Of a DNA stretch of 64,000 bases, positions 45,886 to 54,983 are shown piece by piece. Under the pieces are notes generated by a model. The model saw only the letters and a list, made by a program, of their open reading frames with translations. It was not told the origin of the DNA and ran no database searches. Positions within the stretch are counted from its first letter, which is position 1, and each line of letters opens with the position of its first letter. Source of the DNA: Rhodococcus jostii RHA1 (GTDB lineage Bacteria > Actinomycetota > Actinomycetes > Mycobacteriales > Mycobacteriaceae); assembly GCF_000014565.1 (NCBI RefSeq), contig NC_008269.1:310001-374000 (forward strand). The letters run 5' to 3'. Position numbers and translations under genes: made by a program.

Positions 45886-47127
45886 TCAGCCCACGCGGAT
45901 CCCGTTGTCGGCGAGGAACTCGCGGGCACGACCCAGTTGGCGATCGGTGGCGAAGGTGTACCACTGTTCGGCGAGGCTCTCCTGGTGGACGAGGTCCCGG
46001 AATCGGCCGAACGCGCCCTTGCCCTCGATCGCTTGCTCCAGCCGCTCCCGCAGCGCCGAATCGTGTTGCCGCTCGGCGAAGGCCGCCATGTCCCGCCACC
46101 CGTCCCGCGAGCCGGTGCGGTCGAACCGGAGCCACCGGTCGGGCTCGGTCTCCACGTCGACGGCGGCGTCCTCGCCGACCATCATCGGATCAGTACTGCT
46201 GGCGTCGTACACCTGTCCGGTGCGCAGGTCGACGTAGCCACCGGTGGACATGCCCAGACCCCCCTCCAATTCGGCACCGAGCATCTCGAGGTCGACCGGC
46301 ACCACCCGCCCGGCCAGCGGCTCGCCGCGCAGACACGCGAGCAGGTCCTGCGCCAGCACCCCGTCACCCGCGCCGGCGCGCCAGGTCAGCCGGTTGATGA
46401 CCGACACCGCCACCGGCTCGGCCTGCTCCCGTCGCTGCTTCAGTGCCATCGGTATTCCGGCCCCTACCTGTTGCAGCGCGTCGTCGACGTCATGTCCCCG
46501 CACCGCGGCGAGGAACCGGGCGGCATCTGCTGCCGCGATAGCGGCGCGCAGCTCGGACACATCGAGTGCGGGCACCCGGTCCTGTGCGGGCCACGCGTGC
46601 AGCAGCATCGGGTGCGGATGGCTCGGTCTGCGCGGTGCTCGGCTCTGCCCGTCGTCGTCGGACCACCGGCGCCCGTACTGATCCGGGATGGCGCCCCACC
46701 CCCAGTACGGCAGAGGCTTCCCTGGCGTGATCCCCAGCACTTCCAGGGGGTCGACCTTGTCGCCGCCGATCAGACAGCGGTGGGTCCAGTCATCACCCAG
46801 GTCGAAGGTGAACTGAAACTCCGCCCCGGGCTTCAGGAGCCGGGCGACTTTGGCCGACTCGATGTTCACCGCCTCGGTGATGGGCCCGCCGAGCGACTCC
46901 ACCATCTCGGCCCCGGTCTCCGTGTCGGTGACCATTCGTCCATCGGCAAGGGTGAACATCGACAGGTGCGAGCGGTCCCACCGGGCGAAGGCGTCGTTGA
47001 TCGCATTCGCGAGATCCAGGAAGGTATGCGACGGTCCGACCGCGAAGACGCGGCCGGGCCATGGCCACAATTCCTCGCCGCGCCCGCCGAGCAGCTCCAC
47101 CGTCACCGACCACCACGTTCGTGCCAT
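45886..47127 (-). CDS. pRiA4b ORF-3-like / UPF0158 two-domain protein
   Basis: A 413-residue protein. Residues 25-190 contain the plasmid pRiA4b ORF-3-like domain (FLDLANAINDAFARWDRSHL, FQFTFDLGDDWTHRCLIGGD, GWGAIPDQYGRRW); residues 225-410 match UPF0158 (YVDLRTGQVYDASSTDPMM, DRWLRFDRTGSRDGWRDMAA, AIEGKGAFGRFRDLVH, DRQLGRAREFLADNGI). Both domains are of unknown function; the first is related to transposon passenger proteins. It is downstream of, and co-directed with, the TetR gene but separated by a repeat-bearing spacer. Confidence 0.78.
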   Translation of the reverse strand: MARTWWSVTVELLGGRGEELWPWPGRVFAVGPSHTFLDLANAINDAFARWDRSHLSMFTLADGRMVTDTETGAEMVESLGGPITEAVNIESAKVARLLKPGAEFQFTFDLGDDWTHRCLIGGDKVDPLEVLGITPGKPLPYWGWGAIPDQYGRRWSDDDGQSRAPRRPSHPHPMLLHAWPAQDRVPALDVSELRAAIAAADAARFLAAVRGHDVDDALQQVGAGIPMALKQRREQAEPVAVSVINRLTWRAGAGDGVLAQDLLACLRGEPLAGRVVPVDLEMLGAELEGGLGMSTGGYVDLRTGQVYDASSTDPMMVGEDAAVDVETEPDRWLRFDRTGSRDGWRDMAAFAERQHDSALRERLEQAIEGKGAFGRFRDLVHQESLAEQWYTFATDRQLGRAREFLADNGIRVG

Positions 47128-47251
47128 TCCTCGAGGATGCCATGCGGGCCGCGGCGCCGCCTGCTCACAGCCGCAAACCGCGCACCGCGCTTCACCGCTA
47201 GCGGATCCATGTCCGGGCGGATTCTTGGAGCCCGAACCCGAGCCCCCGGCG

Positions 47252-47312
47252 GACCACTGGGTCGGTGACCCCCTGTCGCCTGCAGCTGCGGAGCCCGGTT
47301 TGGGTTCGGTGT
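47252..47312. repeat. 60-bp dispersed repeat, copy 1
   Basis: Shares about 60 bases with 61217-61276, including the exact 20-mer core GAGCCCGGTTTGGGTTCGGT and CTGG(G)TCGGTGA before it. Each copy lies just after the 3' end of a minus-strand gene (TetR here, a SnoaL-like gene for copy 2). Origin unknown: it could be a shared 3' regulatory element or a remnant of one mobile unit. Confidence 0.7.
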
Positions 47313-47334
47313 CAATGGCGGGAATGGATGTCCG

Positions 47335-47979
47335 TCAGTCGGACGGGGGCAGCAACTGTGTGGCCATGCCGCGATAGATGAACTCGGCGTACTGTTCCAC
47401 GCTCCAATGTCGGGCGAGGACGAGCAGCTCGTAGATTTCGGGCGCGGTGTAGGTGAACAGCACGTCGCGGGCATGTTCGAGCGAGATCGTCGGTGGCAGG
47501 TGGCTGCGGAGACGTCGCGCGTTGTGCGTCATCCGGGCGAGGCGTTGGGTATTGATGTCGTCGAGCAGTGAGGCCATATCCGGATCGGTCGCTGCGGCGT
47601 CGCGGACGAGCCCGATGATCGGCGTCACCGCAGGTGCAACCTCGGTGGCCAGGGTTGCCCAATTCCGAAGCACGACCTCGGGGTCGGGCTCGGAGGCCGA
47701 CATATGGTCGGAACGCTGCGGAGCCGGCACGGGGCCGGTCCCGGTCAGTGCCGCGGCCTGGATCTCGCGGATCAGGCCGGGTTTGCCACCGAACGTCTTG
47801 TAGATCGTCTCGACCGAGACGTCCGCTGTGGTGGCGATCGCCGCCACGGTCGTGGCGGCGTAGCCATCACGCAGGAACATCTCCCGCGCGACGTCGAGCA
47901 CCTTCTGCTGGCGCATTCGCGCCCGGCTGCGTCGGAGGCTGGCGTCGTAGCGTCGCGGAGTCTTGACTGGGTCGGTCAT
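47335..47979 (-). CDS. TetR family transcriptional regulator
   Basis: A 214-residue TetR protein: basic N-terminus (RRYDASLRRSRARMRQQK), helix-turn-helix at about 25-70 (VLDVAREMFLRDGYAATTVA, TTADVSVETIYKTFGGKPGL), then a TetR_C-type ligand domain. It is divergent from the SnoaL-SDR pair and a nearly perfect inverted repeat lies between them, so it very likely represses that pair and itself. Confidence 0.88.
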   Translation of the reverse strand: MTDPVKTPRRYDASLRRSRARMRQQKVLDVAREMFLRDGYAATTVAAIATTADVSVETIYKTFGGKPGLIREIQAAALTGTGPVPAPQRSDHMSASEPDPEVVLRNWATLATEVAPAVTPIIGLVRDAAATDPDMASLLDDINTQRLARMTHNARRLRSHLPPTISLEHARDVLFTYTAPEIYELLVLARHWSVEQYAEFIYRGMATQLLPPSD

Positions 47980-47999
47980 CGGGGCGGATACTCCTCATA

Positions 48000-48023
48000 T
48001 TGGATACACCACACTGTATCTAA
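48000..48023. promoter_or_regulatory. TetR operator between the regulator and the SnoaL gene
   Basis: TTGGATACA and TGTATCTAA are inverted arms matching at 8 of 9 positions with a 6-nt centre (CCACAC), in the short divergent spacer. Size and symmetry suit a TetR dimer. Confidence 0.7.
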
Positions 48024-48041
48024 AATTTGACGGAGTGCGAG

Positions 48042-48467
48042 ATGCCGACACCTGAGCCCGACCCCACCCTGGCGATGCTCCGCCGACTCGAAAACGCGGT
48101 CAACGCACATGATCTCGACGCAGTAGTGGACTGCTTCGCGTCGGACTATCTCAACGAGACGCCGGCGCATCCGGCGCGCGGATTCACCGGCAGCGAGCAG
48201 GTGCGACGTAACTGGACGGAGATTTTCGGCGGCGTGCCCGATGTACGGGCCAGGGTGCTGCGCTGGGTGGTCGACGGCGACACCATCTGGGGTGAGTGGG
48301 AGATGGCCGGCACCCGCCGCGATGGGCGCCCGCATCTGATGCGCGGAGTGATCGTGTTCGGTGTCCGCGACGGTCGCGCGAAATGGAGTCGCTTCTACCT
48401 CGAACCGGTCGACGACTCGCCCGACGGAGTCGAGCCCACCGTCCACACGCAAGTCGGTGCCCGATGA
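48042..48467 (+). CDS. SnoaL-like (NTF2-fold) protein
   Basis: A 141-residue protein of the NTF2/SnoaL fold: LRRLENAVNAHDLDAVVDCF, ASDYLNETPAHPARGFTGSE, then RARVLRWVVDGDTIWGEWEM and GRAKWSRFYLEPVDDS. Such proteins bind or isomerise small hydrophobic molecules, but the reaction varies. ATG 48042 begins the conserved text; an upstream in-frame start would lie on the operator. Its stop overlaps the next start (ATGA). Confidence 0.75.
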   Translation: MPTPEPDPTLAMLRRLENAVNAHDLDAVVDCFASDYLNETPAHPARGFTGSEQVRRNWTEIFGGVPDVRARVLRWVVDGDTIWGEWEMAGTRRDGRPHLMRGVIVFGVRDGRAKWSRFYLEPVDDSPDGVEPTVHTQVGAR

Positions 48468-49345
48468 TCATCCTCGTCGCCGGCGGCACCGGCCGCCTCG
48501 GCTCGCTGGTCGTGCACCGGCTCGCCGCGCGCGGACACCAGGTCCGCGTCCTGACCCGCGATCCCGCAAGCGCCGCCGCGACCGGCCTCGCCGCCGAACG
48601 TGTACAGACCGTGACCGGTGACGTCCGTGATGCCACATCACTGCAACCGGCTGCGGACGGCGTGGACCTCGTCATCTCGGCGGTGCACGGACTGACCGGC
48701 CCGGGCCGGGTGACCCCGGCGTCGGTGGACCGCGACGGCATCATCAACCTTGTCGACGCCGCACGCGCCGCAGGTGCCGAGTTTGTTCTCGTCTCCGCTA
48801 TCGGCACGACTGCCAACCATCCGATCGGCTTGTTCCGGATGAAGGCGGTCGCCGAGCACTACCTGCACACCAGCGGCGTCCCGTGGACGATCGTCCGGTC
48901 GACCGCCTTCGCCGAGCTATACCTCGACCTTCTCGCGCAGTCCACCGGTCGATCCGGTCGGCCGGTCATCTTCGGTCGCGGCGACAACCCGATCAACTTC
49001 GTTGCCACGGACGACGTCGCCGCGCTGATCGAACTGGCCGCACTCGACGCCAGCACCCGTGGCCAACTGTTCGAGATCGGCGGGCCCCGAAACCTCACAT
49101 TCGTCGAACTTACGAAAATCCTCGGAAATCGGATCGGCGACAATGCTGTCCGCGCCCGGCATGTTCCCCGACTCGTGTTGCGCGCGCTCGCTGCGACCGG
49201 CCACCTCTGTCCGACCGCACCGGCGCGACTCGCCGAACTCGCCCTCTACATGGACACGGCCGACATGACATTCGACTCGTCGCCGCTGCACGACCGATAC
49301 CCGCAACTCCCGGCCACCAACGTCGCAGACGCAATCAGCCCGTAG
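48464..49345 (+). CDS. NmrA-like atypical short-chain dehydrogenase/reductase
   Basis: A 293-residue NAD(P)-binding protein. The N-terminal MIILVAGGTGRLGSLVVHRL holds the GGTGxxG dinucleotide loop; DVRDATSLQPAADGVDLVIS and EFVLVSAIGTTANHP follow, and VPWTIVRSTAFAELYLDLLA is typical of NmrA-like/atypical SDRs, which lack the usual Tyr-Lys catalytic pair. It probably acts with the preceding SnoaL protein, translationally coupled to it and controlled by the divergent TetR. Substrate unknown. Confidence 0.87.
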   Translation: MIILVAGGTGRLGSLVVHRLAARGHQVRVLTRDPASAAATGLAAERVQTVTGDVRDATSLQPAADGVDLVISAVHGLTGPGRVTPASVDRDGIINLVDAARAAGAEFVLVSAIGTTANHPIGLFRMKAVAEHYLHTSGVPWTIVRSTAFAELYLDLLAQSTGRSGRPVIFGRGDNPINFVATDDVAALIELAALDASTRGQLFEIGGPRNLTFVELTKILGNRIGDNAVRARHVPRLVLRALAATGHLCPTAPARLAELALYMDTADMTFDSSPLHDRYPQLPATNVADAISP

Positions 49346-49439
49346 CCCCCCACCGCGGAGCCGGCGTATTTGCCAACCCAGAGACAAACGGCCCTCGCAA
49401 TCGACAACAACGCCCTCCGTCAGGAGAACGTGTGGACTG

Positions 49440-49800
49440 GCGCGCGTTTATTCCGGACACCGCGATCGGTTCCACGGCCGCCACCGTCGCGGGATCGATC
49501 AACCATTTCCGGCGGGCAGCACCGATAGTGCGGAGATTCGCCAGGACCACCGAATCCGCTCCGGTCCACACTTCGTACGACCACCCCCGCGAAACACATA
49601 GCCGCTCCGTCCAGGCAAACACCCGCCGTACCTCGTCGCGGCGAACGAACCCTTCCGGCTTGACGTCCACGACGGTGAACCATCAGCATGTGCGAGGAGC
49701 AGGTCCGGGACATGCCTGTGCGTGCGCTGCCCATCTGAACCACACAGCCACATCGGCTGCGCCGCGATCCGGACAACGTCGACGTCGAAAATCGGCCAGC
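49440..49800 (-). pseudogene. TnsA-like endonuclease remnant
   Basis: In two minus frames: PIFDVDVVRIAAQPMWLCGS, DGQRTHRHVPDLLLAHADGS, then after a shift near 49670 VDVKPEGFVRRDEVRRVFAW, RGWSYEVWTGADSVVLANLR. The D ... Q ... V-D-V-K-P order and the following text fit the TnsA-like endonuclease subunits of heteromeric Tn7-type transposases found in actinobacteria. Both ends and the partner transposase (TnsB) are missing. Confidence 0.65.
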
Positions 49801-49890
49801 CACAGCCGATCCAACTCCAACCCGACTCTCATTGTGCTGTCCGTGGAGCTGAGTGGGGCAGCCCTGGCTTCTTCTGCGACAGGGGTGCGC

Positions 49891-52251
49891 TCAGCGGCCG
49901 GCCCCGGGTGGTCCGGAAATTGCGATGTGCGCCACCGGGAAGTCCTCGTACCGTTCCGTCGTGGCGCTCCAGGCGGTCAGCGTGTTCCCGTGCAGCCTGG
50001 CGCTGTGGACCAGGTGCGTGTACCCGTCATGGGTGAGGTGTGCGGGCCCGCCGGCCACCAGTTCCCAGATCGCCTCGGCGTCTCCGCGGCCGCGCAGCGC
50101 GGCGAAGGACGGGAACTGCCCGGCGGGTTCGGATGGTGCGGCGGCGGTGGCGGTGAGGTGGCGGGCATGCCGGTCGGGATCGGCGGCGGGGACCCCGATG
50201 GCGGCCAGGTCGAGGTCGGGGCCGTCGACGTCGGCGGGGTCCGGGTTCGGCGGCGCAGAGATCAGCACGCTGCCGTCCACCTCGCGCACCACCGGCGCAT
50301 AGCCGGCCGCCCGCAGCGCGGACAGCGTCGTGTCGGCGCCTGTGCGGGAGGCCAGCACCGTCGGGGCGAGGGTGGCCAGTCCCAGCTTGCCGAGTTTCCG
50401 GTTGCCGACCAGCTCGCGCAGCAGCGTCGGGTCCTCGGCGACGATCGCGCACCCGAGTTCGATCACCCCCAGCTGCCCGTGGGTGCGGGCCACATCACCG
50501 ATCAGGTACTCCAACGCCTGCGGCAGGCCCGCCGGCGCGATCGACTCCAGCTCCCCGATCAGATCCTGGGCGGCGGCGCCCCGATCGAACGCCGCCCGGA
50601 TGCTGCCGGGGGTGAACCGCCACGTCGTGGCCGCCCCGCGGGACTCCCGGTCCGCGACACCGTCCAGCAGGCGCGACAGGGCGGTCGCCGGCGGGCCGAG
50701 GACCACCGCGGTGAGATCGGCACCGATCACCGCGGACGTGTGGGCGCCGGACAACAGCTCCGCCATGACAGAGGTGAGGGTGCCGGCGGGCAGGGCGCGG
50801 CCCAGCGCGGTGGCGGCGCCCAGCGCCAGCAGACCGAGCAGCTCTCCCTCGCGCACCGCCGCGGTCAGAACGTCGCCGATAATGTCGTCCCCGATCAGCG
50901 GGGCGCGCCAGCCCAGCACGGGAACCAGGTCCTTGATATCCGACACTCCCCGGCCGGGCGCCACCACCGTGGCGTACACGTCGATCAGTTCGTGACGCAG
51001 GTGCCGGTACACGGCCGTCTCGCCCAGCTCGGCGGCCGCACTCGCCTCCATCAGCACCGAACGGTCCGACTGCCACCAGGTGTCGATCAGGGCGCGTCCC
51101 CGGGTCGCGGCGTCGGCGGCTCGCCAGCCGGGTGCTGCGGGACCGGGGATCAGGCCGGGCGAGGGTGGCGGCGGCCGTTTACGCCCCCGGCTCTTCGCCG
51201 GCGGCGGTGGTGGTGCCGGGGCGAGCACCCCGGTCGACTGGGCCAGCTCCACGGCGAGCCGCACCTCGTCGACCTCGACGTCCCAGTTCTTCGCGACGGT
51301 GCGCAGCGTCCGCAGTCCCACCGCTCCGGACTTGATGAGTGGAATCGGGTCGGTCGTCGCGGTATCCACCAGCGCGGTGACCCGCTCGATCATCCGCAGC
51401 GCACGCGCGGCGGCCTCGGCGTCCACGTGCTCGGCCGGCACCGGATGATCCGCGAGCAGCGGCGGTTCCGGATGGAACGGCAGCCGCCACTCCTTCGCGC
51501 GCAGCGCCAGCGACACCTCCAACGGCAGGTAGGCGGCGCCGTCGTAGCTCGGCCACAGCACCCCGCGCGCGACCGCCCAGTCCCCGGGTTGGTCTCGCGC
51601 GCCCGCTCGGTGCGACCCGAGGTACGGCGGGAAGTATTCGATCGCGGCATCCTGCTCGGCGCAGGCGAGGAGCAGCTCCCGCTCCCGCGGCGGCGCCCCG
51701 TCGACGAGGGTGCGCACCGCAGCAGGGTCACGGAAGAAGGTGGCGAGGCGATCGACCAGCACCGTCTTGGCCCCGTCCCCGCGCAGCTGCAGTGCCGCGG
51801 CCACTCCGCGCAGCGCCGCAAGGGTGGTCTCCTCGAGCAGCACCCGCACCGGCGGGCCCAGACCGACCCCCACCGACGGGAACTGGGCGGGTGTGCTGAT
51901 TTCGCCGTCGGCGGTGACCAGTGTCAGGGCGCGCTCGTGCAGGTCGTCGAGGAATGCCTGGACCGTGTCCGGGTCGCTGCCCAGCCACGTCGACGCCCCG
52001 GCCGCCGTGACCGGCAGCCCCAGCTGCTCGACCAGGGTGAGGGCGCCGAGCACCTCGGTGTGCGGCCGCGGCAGGCGGGTGTAGGCGAGCACGATCGACT
52101 CCTGGCTGCCCAGGCGGACGGCCAGCTCCGTCAGGTCCGCGGGCCACGGCAACGACAACGCCCCCGGCCGCCGGCGCAAGAGGGCGGCAAGCCGCTCCTC
52201 GTCGAGTGACCTCACATGGGTGAGCAACGCGTCGACGTCATGAACCGGCAC
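49891..52251 (-). CDS. large helicase-associated-domain protein (Rv0862c-like)
   Basis: A 786-residue protein beginning MPVHDVDALLTHVRSLDEER. It contains the XPB/Ssl2-like helicase-associated region (Helicase_C_3 type) near 560-660 (WRFTPGSIRAAFDRGAAAQD, LEYLIGDVARTHGQLGVIEL) and winged-helix-like segments before it, but no Walker A/B ATPase motifs. This is the architecture of mycobacterial Rv0862c-type proteins of unknown function, usually next to DNA repair helicases in the chromosome. There is a low-complexity proline/lysine linker near 345-365. The gene is intact. Confidence 0.82.
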   Translation of the reverse strand: MPVHDVDALLTHVRSLDEERLAALLRRRPGALSLPWPADLTELAVRLGSQESIVLAYTRLPRPHTEVLGALTLVEQLGLPVTAAGASTWLGSDPDTVQAFLDDLHERALTLVTADGEISTPAQFPSVGVGLGPPVRVLLEETTLAALRGVAAALQLRGDGAKTVLVDRLATFFRDPAAVRTLVDGAPPRERELLLACAEQDAAIEYFPPYLGSHRAGARDQPGDWAVARGVLWPSYDGAAYLPLEVSLALRAKEWRLPFHPEPPLLADHPVPAEHVDAEAAARALRMIERVTALVDTATTDPIPLIKSGAVGLRTLRTVAKNWDVEVDEVRLAVELAQSTGVLAPAPPPPPAKSRGRKRPPPPSPGLIPGPAAPGWRAADAATRGRALIDTWWQSDRSVLMEASAAAELGETAVYRHLRHELIDVYATVVAPGRGVSDIKDLVPVLGWRAPLIGDDIIGDVLTAAVREGELLGLLALGAATALGRALPAGTLTSVMAELLSGAHTSAVIGADLTAVVLGPPATALSRLLDGVADRESRGAATTWRFTPGSIRAAFDRGAAAQDLIGELESIAPAGLPQALEYLIGDVARTHGQLGVIELGCAIVAEDPTLLRELVGNRKLGKLGLATLAPTVLASRTGADTTLSALRAAGYAPVVREVDGSVLISAPPNPDPADVDGPDLDLAAIGVPAADPDRHARHLTATAAAPSEPAGQFPSFAALRGRGDAEAIWELVAGGPAHLTHDGYTHLVHSARLHGNTLTAWSATTERYEDFPVAHIAISGPPGAGR

Positions 52252-52507
52252 CGGCCCGACACTAGCGGGTGCCCCATCCCGTCGGGGGCGGCGGGATCAT
52301 CGACGGCGGAAGGCTGCGGTCGAGCACCCTGCGAACCGGATCTTGATACGGGGACATGTTGGCATGTATCCCACGGGTGAATCGACCTCCCGATCACCTC
52401 GACCCCCGCTGCGAACAGCGCGAACTGTTCACCCCTGAGTCACCACCACACCTCCTGGCGGTGACACCGAACCTGCCTGTGCGTCAGCTGTCCCACCAGG
52501 GGGTTGG
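52252..52507. other. 256 bp intergenic, nothing recognised
   Basis: Lies between the toxin gene stop and the start of the large minus-strand protein. No repeats or promoters stood out. Confidence 0.3.
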
Positions 52508-52807
52508 TCATTCCAGGTCGAACGCGGCCCGGATCGCTGTGGTCAGGGCAGCCTCCTGCGACGGAAAGAAGAACCCGAGACCGCGCCCCAACGCCGACAC
52601 CGGAATCGTGACGATGTTGTCGCAACTGACCACCGACTCCTTCTCCAGCCCGTTGGCCGGCCCCACCGGCACCTCGGTGGACAGTCCCCGCACGGTGCCG
52701 GTGATCGGCGCCACCGTCACCCGGCTCAGGTGCGGGCGCACCAACTCCCGGGTCAACACCAGCACCGGCCGCGTCTTGTCCAGCTTCGCGGCGTGAATCG
52801 GCCGCAT
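52508..52807 (-). CDS. MazF/PemK-type toxin
   Basis: A 99-residue protein: MRPIHAAKLDKTRPVLVLTR, VTVAPITGTVRGLSTEVPVG, then NGLEKESVVSCDNIVTIPVS. The R-P-V-L-V-L-T-R strand and the T-x-x-x-L-x-x-E-V loop are typical of MazF/PemK ribonucleases, which cleave RNA at short sequences. It overlaps the stop of the upstream antitoxin gene by one base (TGATG), so the pair is one operon. Confidence 0.88.
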   Translation of the reverse strand: MRPIHAAKLDKTRPVLVLTRELVRPHLSRVTVAPITGTVRGLSTEVPVGPANGLEKESVVSCDNIVTIPVSALGRGLGFFFPSQEAALTTAIRAAFDLE

Positions 52808-53049
52808 CAGTCGAGATCGCTGAACAGACCCGCGGCATGCCGGGCGAGGTCATCGAGGCCGTCCGGGTCGTCCCCGCCGCGCGCCCGGGACAGAATCTCG
52901 GCATCCCGGGCGGCGACCTGTCGACGCCGCTCCCGCTCGAGCGCCCGCAACACCAGGGCGGCCCGGCTGGGCGCCCGATGGTCGCGCACCTCACCGTCGA
53001 CGAAGGCCACAATCTCATCCGGCAACCGCACCGCAATCTGTGTACTCAT
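52807..53049 (-). CDS. ribbon-helix-helix antitoxin
   Basis: An 80-residue CopG/RHH-type protein: MSTQIAVRLPDEIVAFVDGE, then RAPSRAALVLRALERERRRQ. The N-terminal strand (Q-I-A-V-R-L-P) binds DNA as a dimer; the acidic C-terminus (GLDDLARHAAGLFSDLD) would wrap the toxin. ATG 53049 starts the ribbon; two further residues are possible from 53055. A perfect 9-bp inverted repeat lies just upstream. Confidence 0.87.
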   Translation of the reverse strand: MSTQIAVRLPDEIVAFVDGEVRDHRAPSRAALVLRALERERRRQVAARDAEILSRARGGDDPDGLDDLARHAAGLFSDLD

Positions 53050-53055
53050 ACCCAA

Positions 53056-53087
53056 ATGCTACCACCGTGGTACCGGATTGGTAGCAT
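53056..53087. promoter_or_regulatory. operator of the toxin-antitoxin pair
   Basis: ATGCTACCA and TGGTAGCAT are perfect inverted arms 14 nt apart, with an inner palindrome TACCA-CCG-TGGTA (53060-53072) giving repeated TACCA/TGGTA half-sites. It starts seven bases from the antitoxin ATG, the usual place for RHH autoregulation. Confidence 0.78.
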
Positions 53088-53180
53088 GGCTGATCGCGCA
53101 CGGAATGTCGGATCACCGGATCACTGGACCGGCGCATGTGGCCCGCCCGCCTTCTTGAGAGTGCGCCCCACCGGGCAGAC

Positions 53181-54018
53181 GGCATCGTCAACTTGGCTGG
53201 GCCCAGGGCTGGATCCGGGAGTATGAGGCCGAGTGAGGGTCCTGTCGGAGTCGCATCGTTCAGGCTGCGGCAGAGACACCGGTGACCTCGTTCCACACGG
53301 CCAATCGGTCGGTCATCTCGCGTCGCCATTCGGACGCGGTGAGCAGGTGTCGCCGAGCCTGAAAGTGTCCTGCGATGCCGCCGAACGCCGAGAGGAACCG
53401 CTGCGCCTGACCGGGCGAGGCGAACCGTTTCATCGCCCGCTCGCGTCGCCGCGGGCTGATGGGAGTTCTCCGCCCGATTATTCAGGTACCTCGACCGCCG
53501 GTGCTCGACCGACGGCATCACCTCCCGATGCGCCACCTGGTAACTACCGAGCTTGTCGGTGACCAGCACCCGCGGCACCGCGCACTGCCTCTTGAGGAGC
53601 TTGCGGAAGAACTTCTTCGCGGCCACGGCGTTTCGGCGGGACTGGACCAGCACGTCGAGGACGTTGCCGTCCTGGTCCACGGCGCGCCACAGGTAGTGTT
53701 GCGTGCCGTTCATCCGGATGACCACCTCGTCCAGATGCCACTTGTCTCCGGGCCGGGGTCGCCGCCGGCGCAGCTGGTTGGCGAAATCCTGTCCGAACTT
53801 GGCGCACCATCGGCGGATCGTCTCGTGGGAGACCACGACGCCGCGTTCGAGCATCATCTCCGAGATGTCCCGCAGGCTCAATGCGAAGCGGTGGTAGAGC
53901 CAGACACAATGGCTGATGATCTCCACCGGATACCGGTGCCCCTTGTACAACGACGCTTCCATGGCCACGGCCAGCGATTCTCCCAGCGTCCGCGTCGATC
54001 AGCCAAGTTGACGATGCC
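53181..54018. mobile_element. IS6-family insertion sequence
   Basis: GGCATCGTCAACTTGGCTG (53181-53199) and its exact reverse complement (54000-54018) bound an 838-bp element holding one transposase gene. The 8 bases on each side differ, so no target duplication remains; this is common for IS6 elements after replicon fusion or recombination. Confidence 0.9.
53260..53962 (-). pseudogene. IS6-family transposase, one frameshift
   Basis: Starts MEASLYKGHRYPVEIISHCV. The DDE triad is visible: D in WHLDEVVIRMNG, D in VLVTDKLGSYQVA, E in NNRAENSH. One extra C near 53450 shifts the frame; the proper C-terminus (RERAMKRFASPGQAQRFLSA ... DRLAVWNEVTGVSAAA) follows in the next frame to the stop at 53260-53262. 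Otherwise complete, about 234 residues. Confidence 0.88.
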
Positions 54019-54035
54019 CCACTGAGGGGGAACCC

Positions 54036-54926
54036 TCAGCGGCTCGCCCGTAGTATGCGGACCGAGCGCAGCGCCTGGGGTGGTTCGCCCTCGAATTCCG
54101 CTGATCCATCGAGGTACCCAGCGATGAGGTCCGCAGCGGAGTAGTCTTCGATGTCGGTGAAGCCGAGCGCCCGCAATTCTGCGGCCATGTCGTCAGGAGT
54201 GAAGTAGCTGAACCAGGGTTCGCCGACAGCTGCTGCTCGACGTGCGCGCGCTTGCAGCTGTGCACGTTCCTCATCGGTGTCTGCGGACTGCAGATAGTCG
54301 AAGATCACCTCGACCGGCTCGGTTTGGCGAGCAATGTATTCGAGGGTGCTGCGGGAGGCGTCGGGGGTCAGATAGAAGACGACACCGAGCCACACGAATA
54401 CGGCCGGATCGGTCCGGATGAATCCGGCGGCCTCCAATCGTGTTCCCAGTGTGTCGGTTTCGAAGTCGACCGGCACGAAGGTCAACCGTTCGGGCTGGTC
54501 GATGCCGGAGGCGGCGAGGCGTTGGTGTTTCCATGCTTGGGTAGCGGGATGGTCGACCTCGAATACACGCAGGTCCGGATGCGGGTTGCGGTAGGCGAAG
54601 GTGTCCAGGCCCGCGCCGAGGATCACGACCTGTCGCACGCAGGCAGCGACGGCTTCGGCCACGCGATCCTCGGCGAAACGGGCACGAGCAGCAAAGAACA
54701 GGCGGCGCGATCGATCACTGACACCCAGCCGCAAGATTTCCGAGTCCACACCGCTGCCGGGATGATCCTCTGCGGACCGGACCAATTCGGTCAGCTCATC
54801 GACAGTGACACCCAGCAGACGTGCCGCCAGTGGATCGGTGAGAATCCGTGGCCGGTCAACAATTTGATGATAGGCACGGGCGTAAGCAGTCACGAGCGCT
54901 GTTCGGCTGGGTCCCTCATTGTCCAT
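54036..54926 (-). CDS. SAM-dependent methyltransferase (PPM1/TIGR00027 type)
   Basis: A 296-residue enzyme of the leucine-carboxyl-methyltransferase-like family expanded in mycobacteria and Rhodococcus. It starts with SRTALVTAYARAYHQIVDRP; the SAM site is QVVILGAGLDTFAYRNPHPD; then VFEVDHPATQAWKHQRL and a late YFTPDDMAAELRALGFTDIE. Substrate unknown. It stands directly right of the IS6 element. Confidence 0.88.
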   Translation of the reverse strand: MDNEGPSRTALVTAYARAYHQIVDRPRILTDPLAARLLGVTVDELTELVRSAEDHPGSGVDSEILRLGVSDRSRRLFFAARARFAEDRVAEAVAACVRQVVILGAGLDTFAYRNPHPDLRVFEVDHPATQAWKHQRLAASGIDQPERLTFVPVDFETDTLGTRLEAAGFIRTDPAVFVWLGVVFYLTPDASRSTLEYIARQTEPVEVIFDYLQSADTDEERAQLQARARRAAAVGEPWFSYFTPDDMAAELRALGFTDIEDYSAADLIAGYLDGSAEFEGEPPQALRSVRILRASR

Positions 54927-54983
54927 ACTCTAGAAACTACTCACGAACAGCACGCGAACACCGTGAACTCTGTCGCACCAGGC

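Noticed and set aside
48883..52209. A plus-strand open frame of about 1,100 codons
   Set aside because: It is the antisense shadow of the 786-residue minus-strand helicase-associated protein plus its flanks; its text is Arg/Gly/Gln-rich with no domain.
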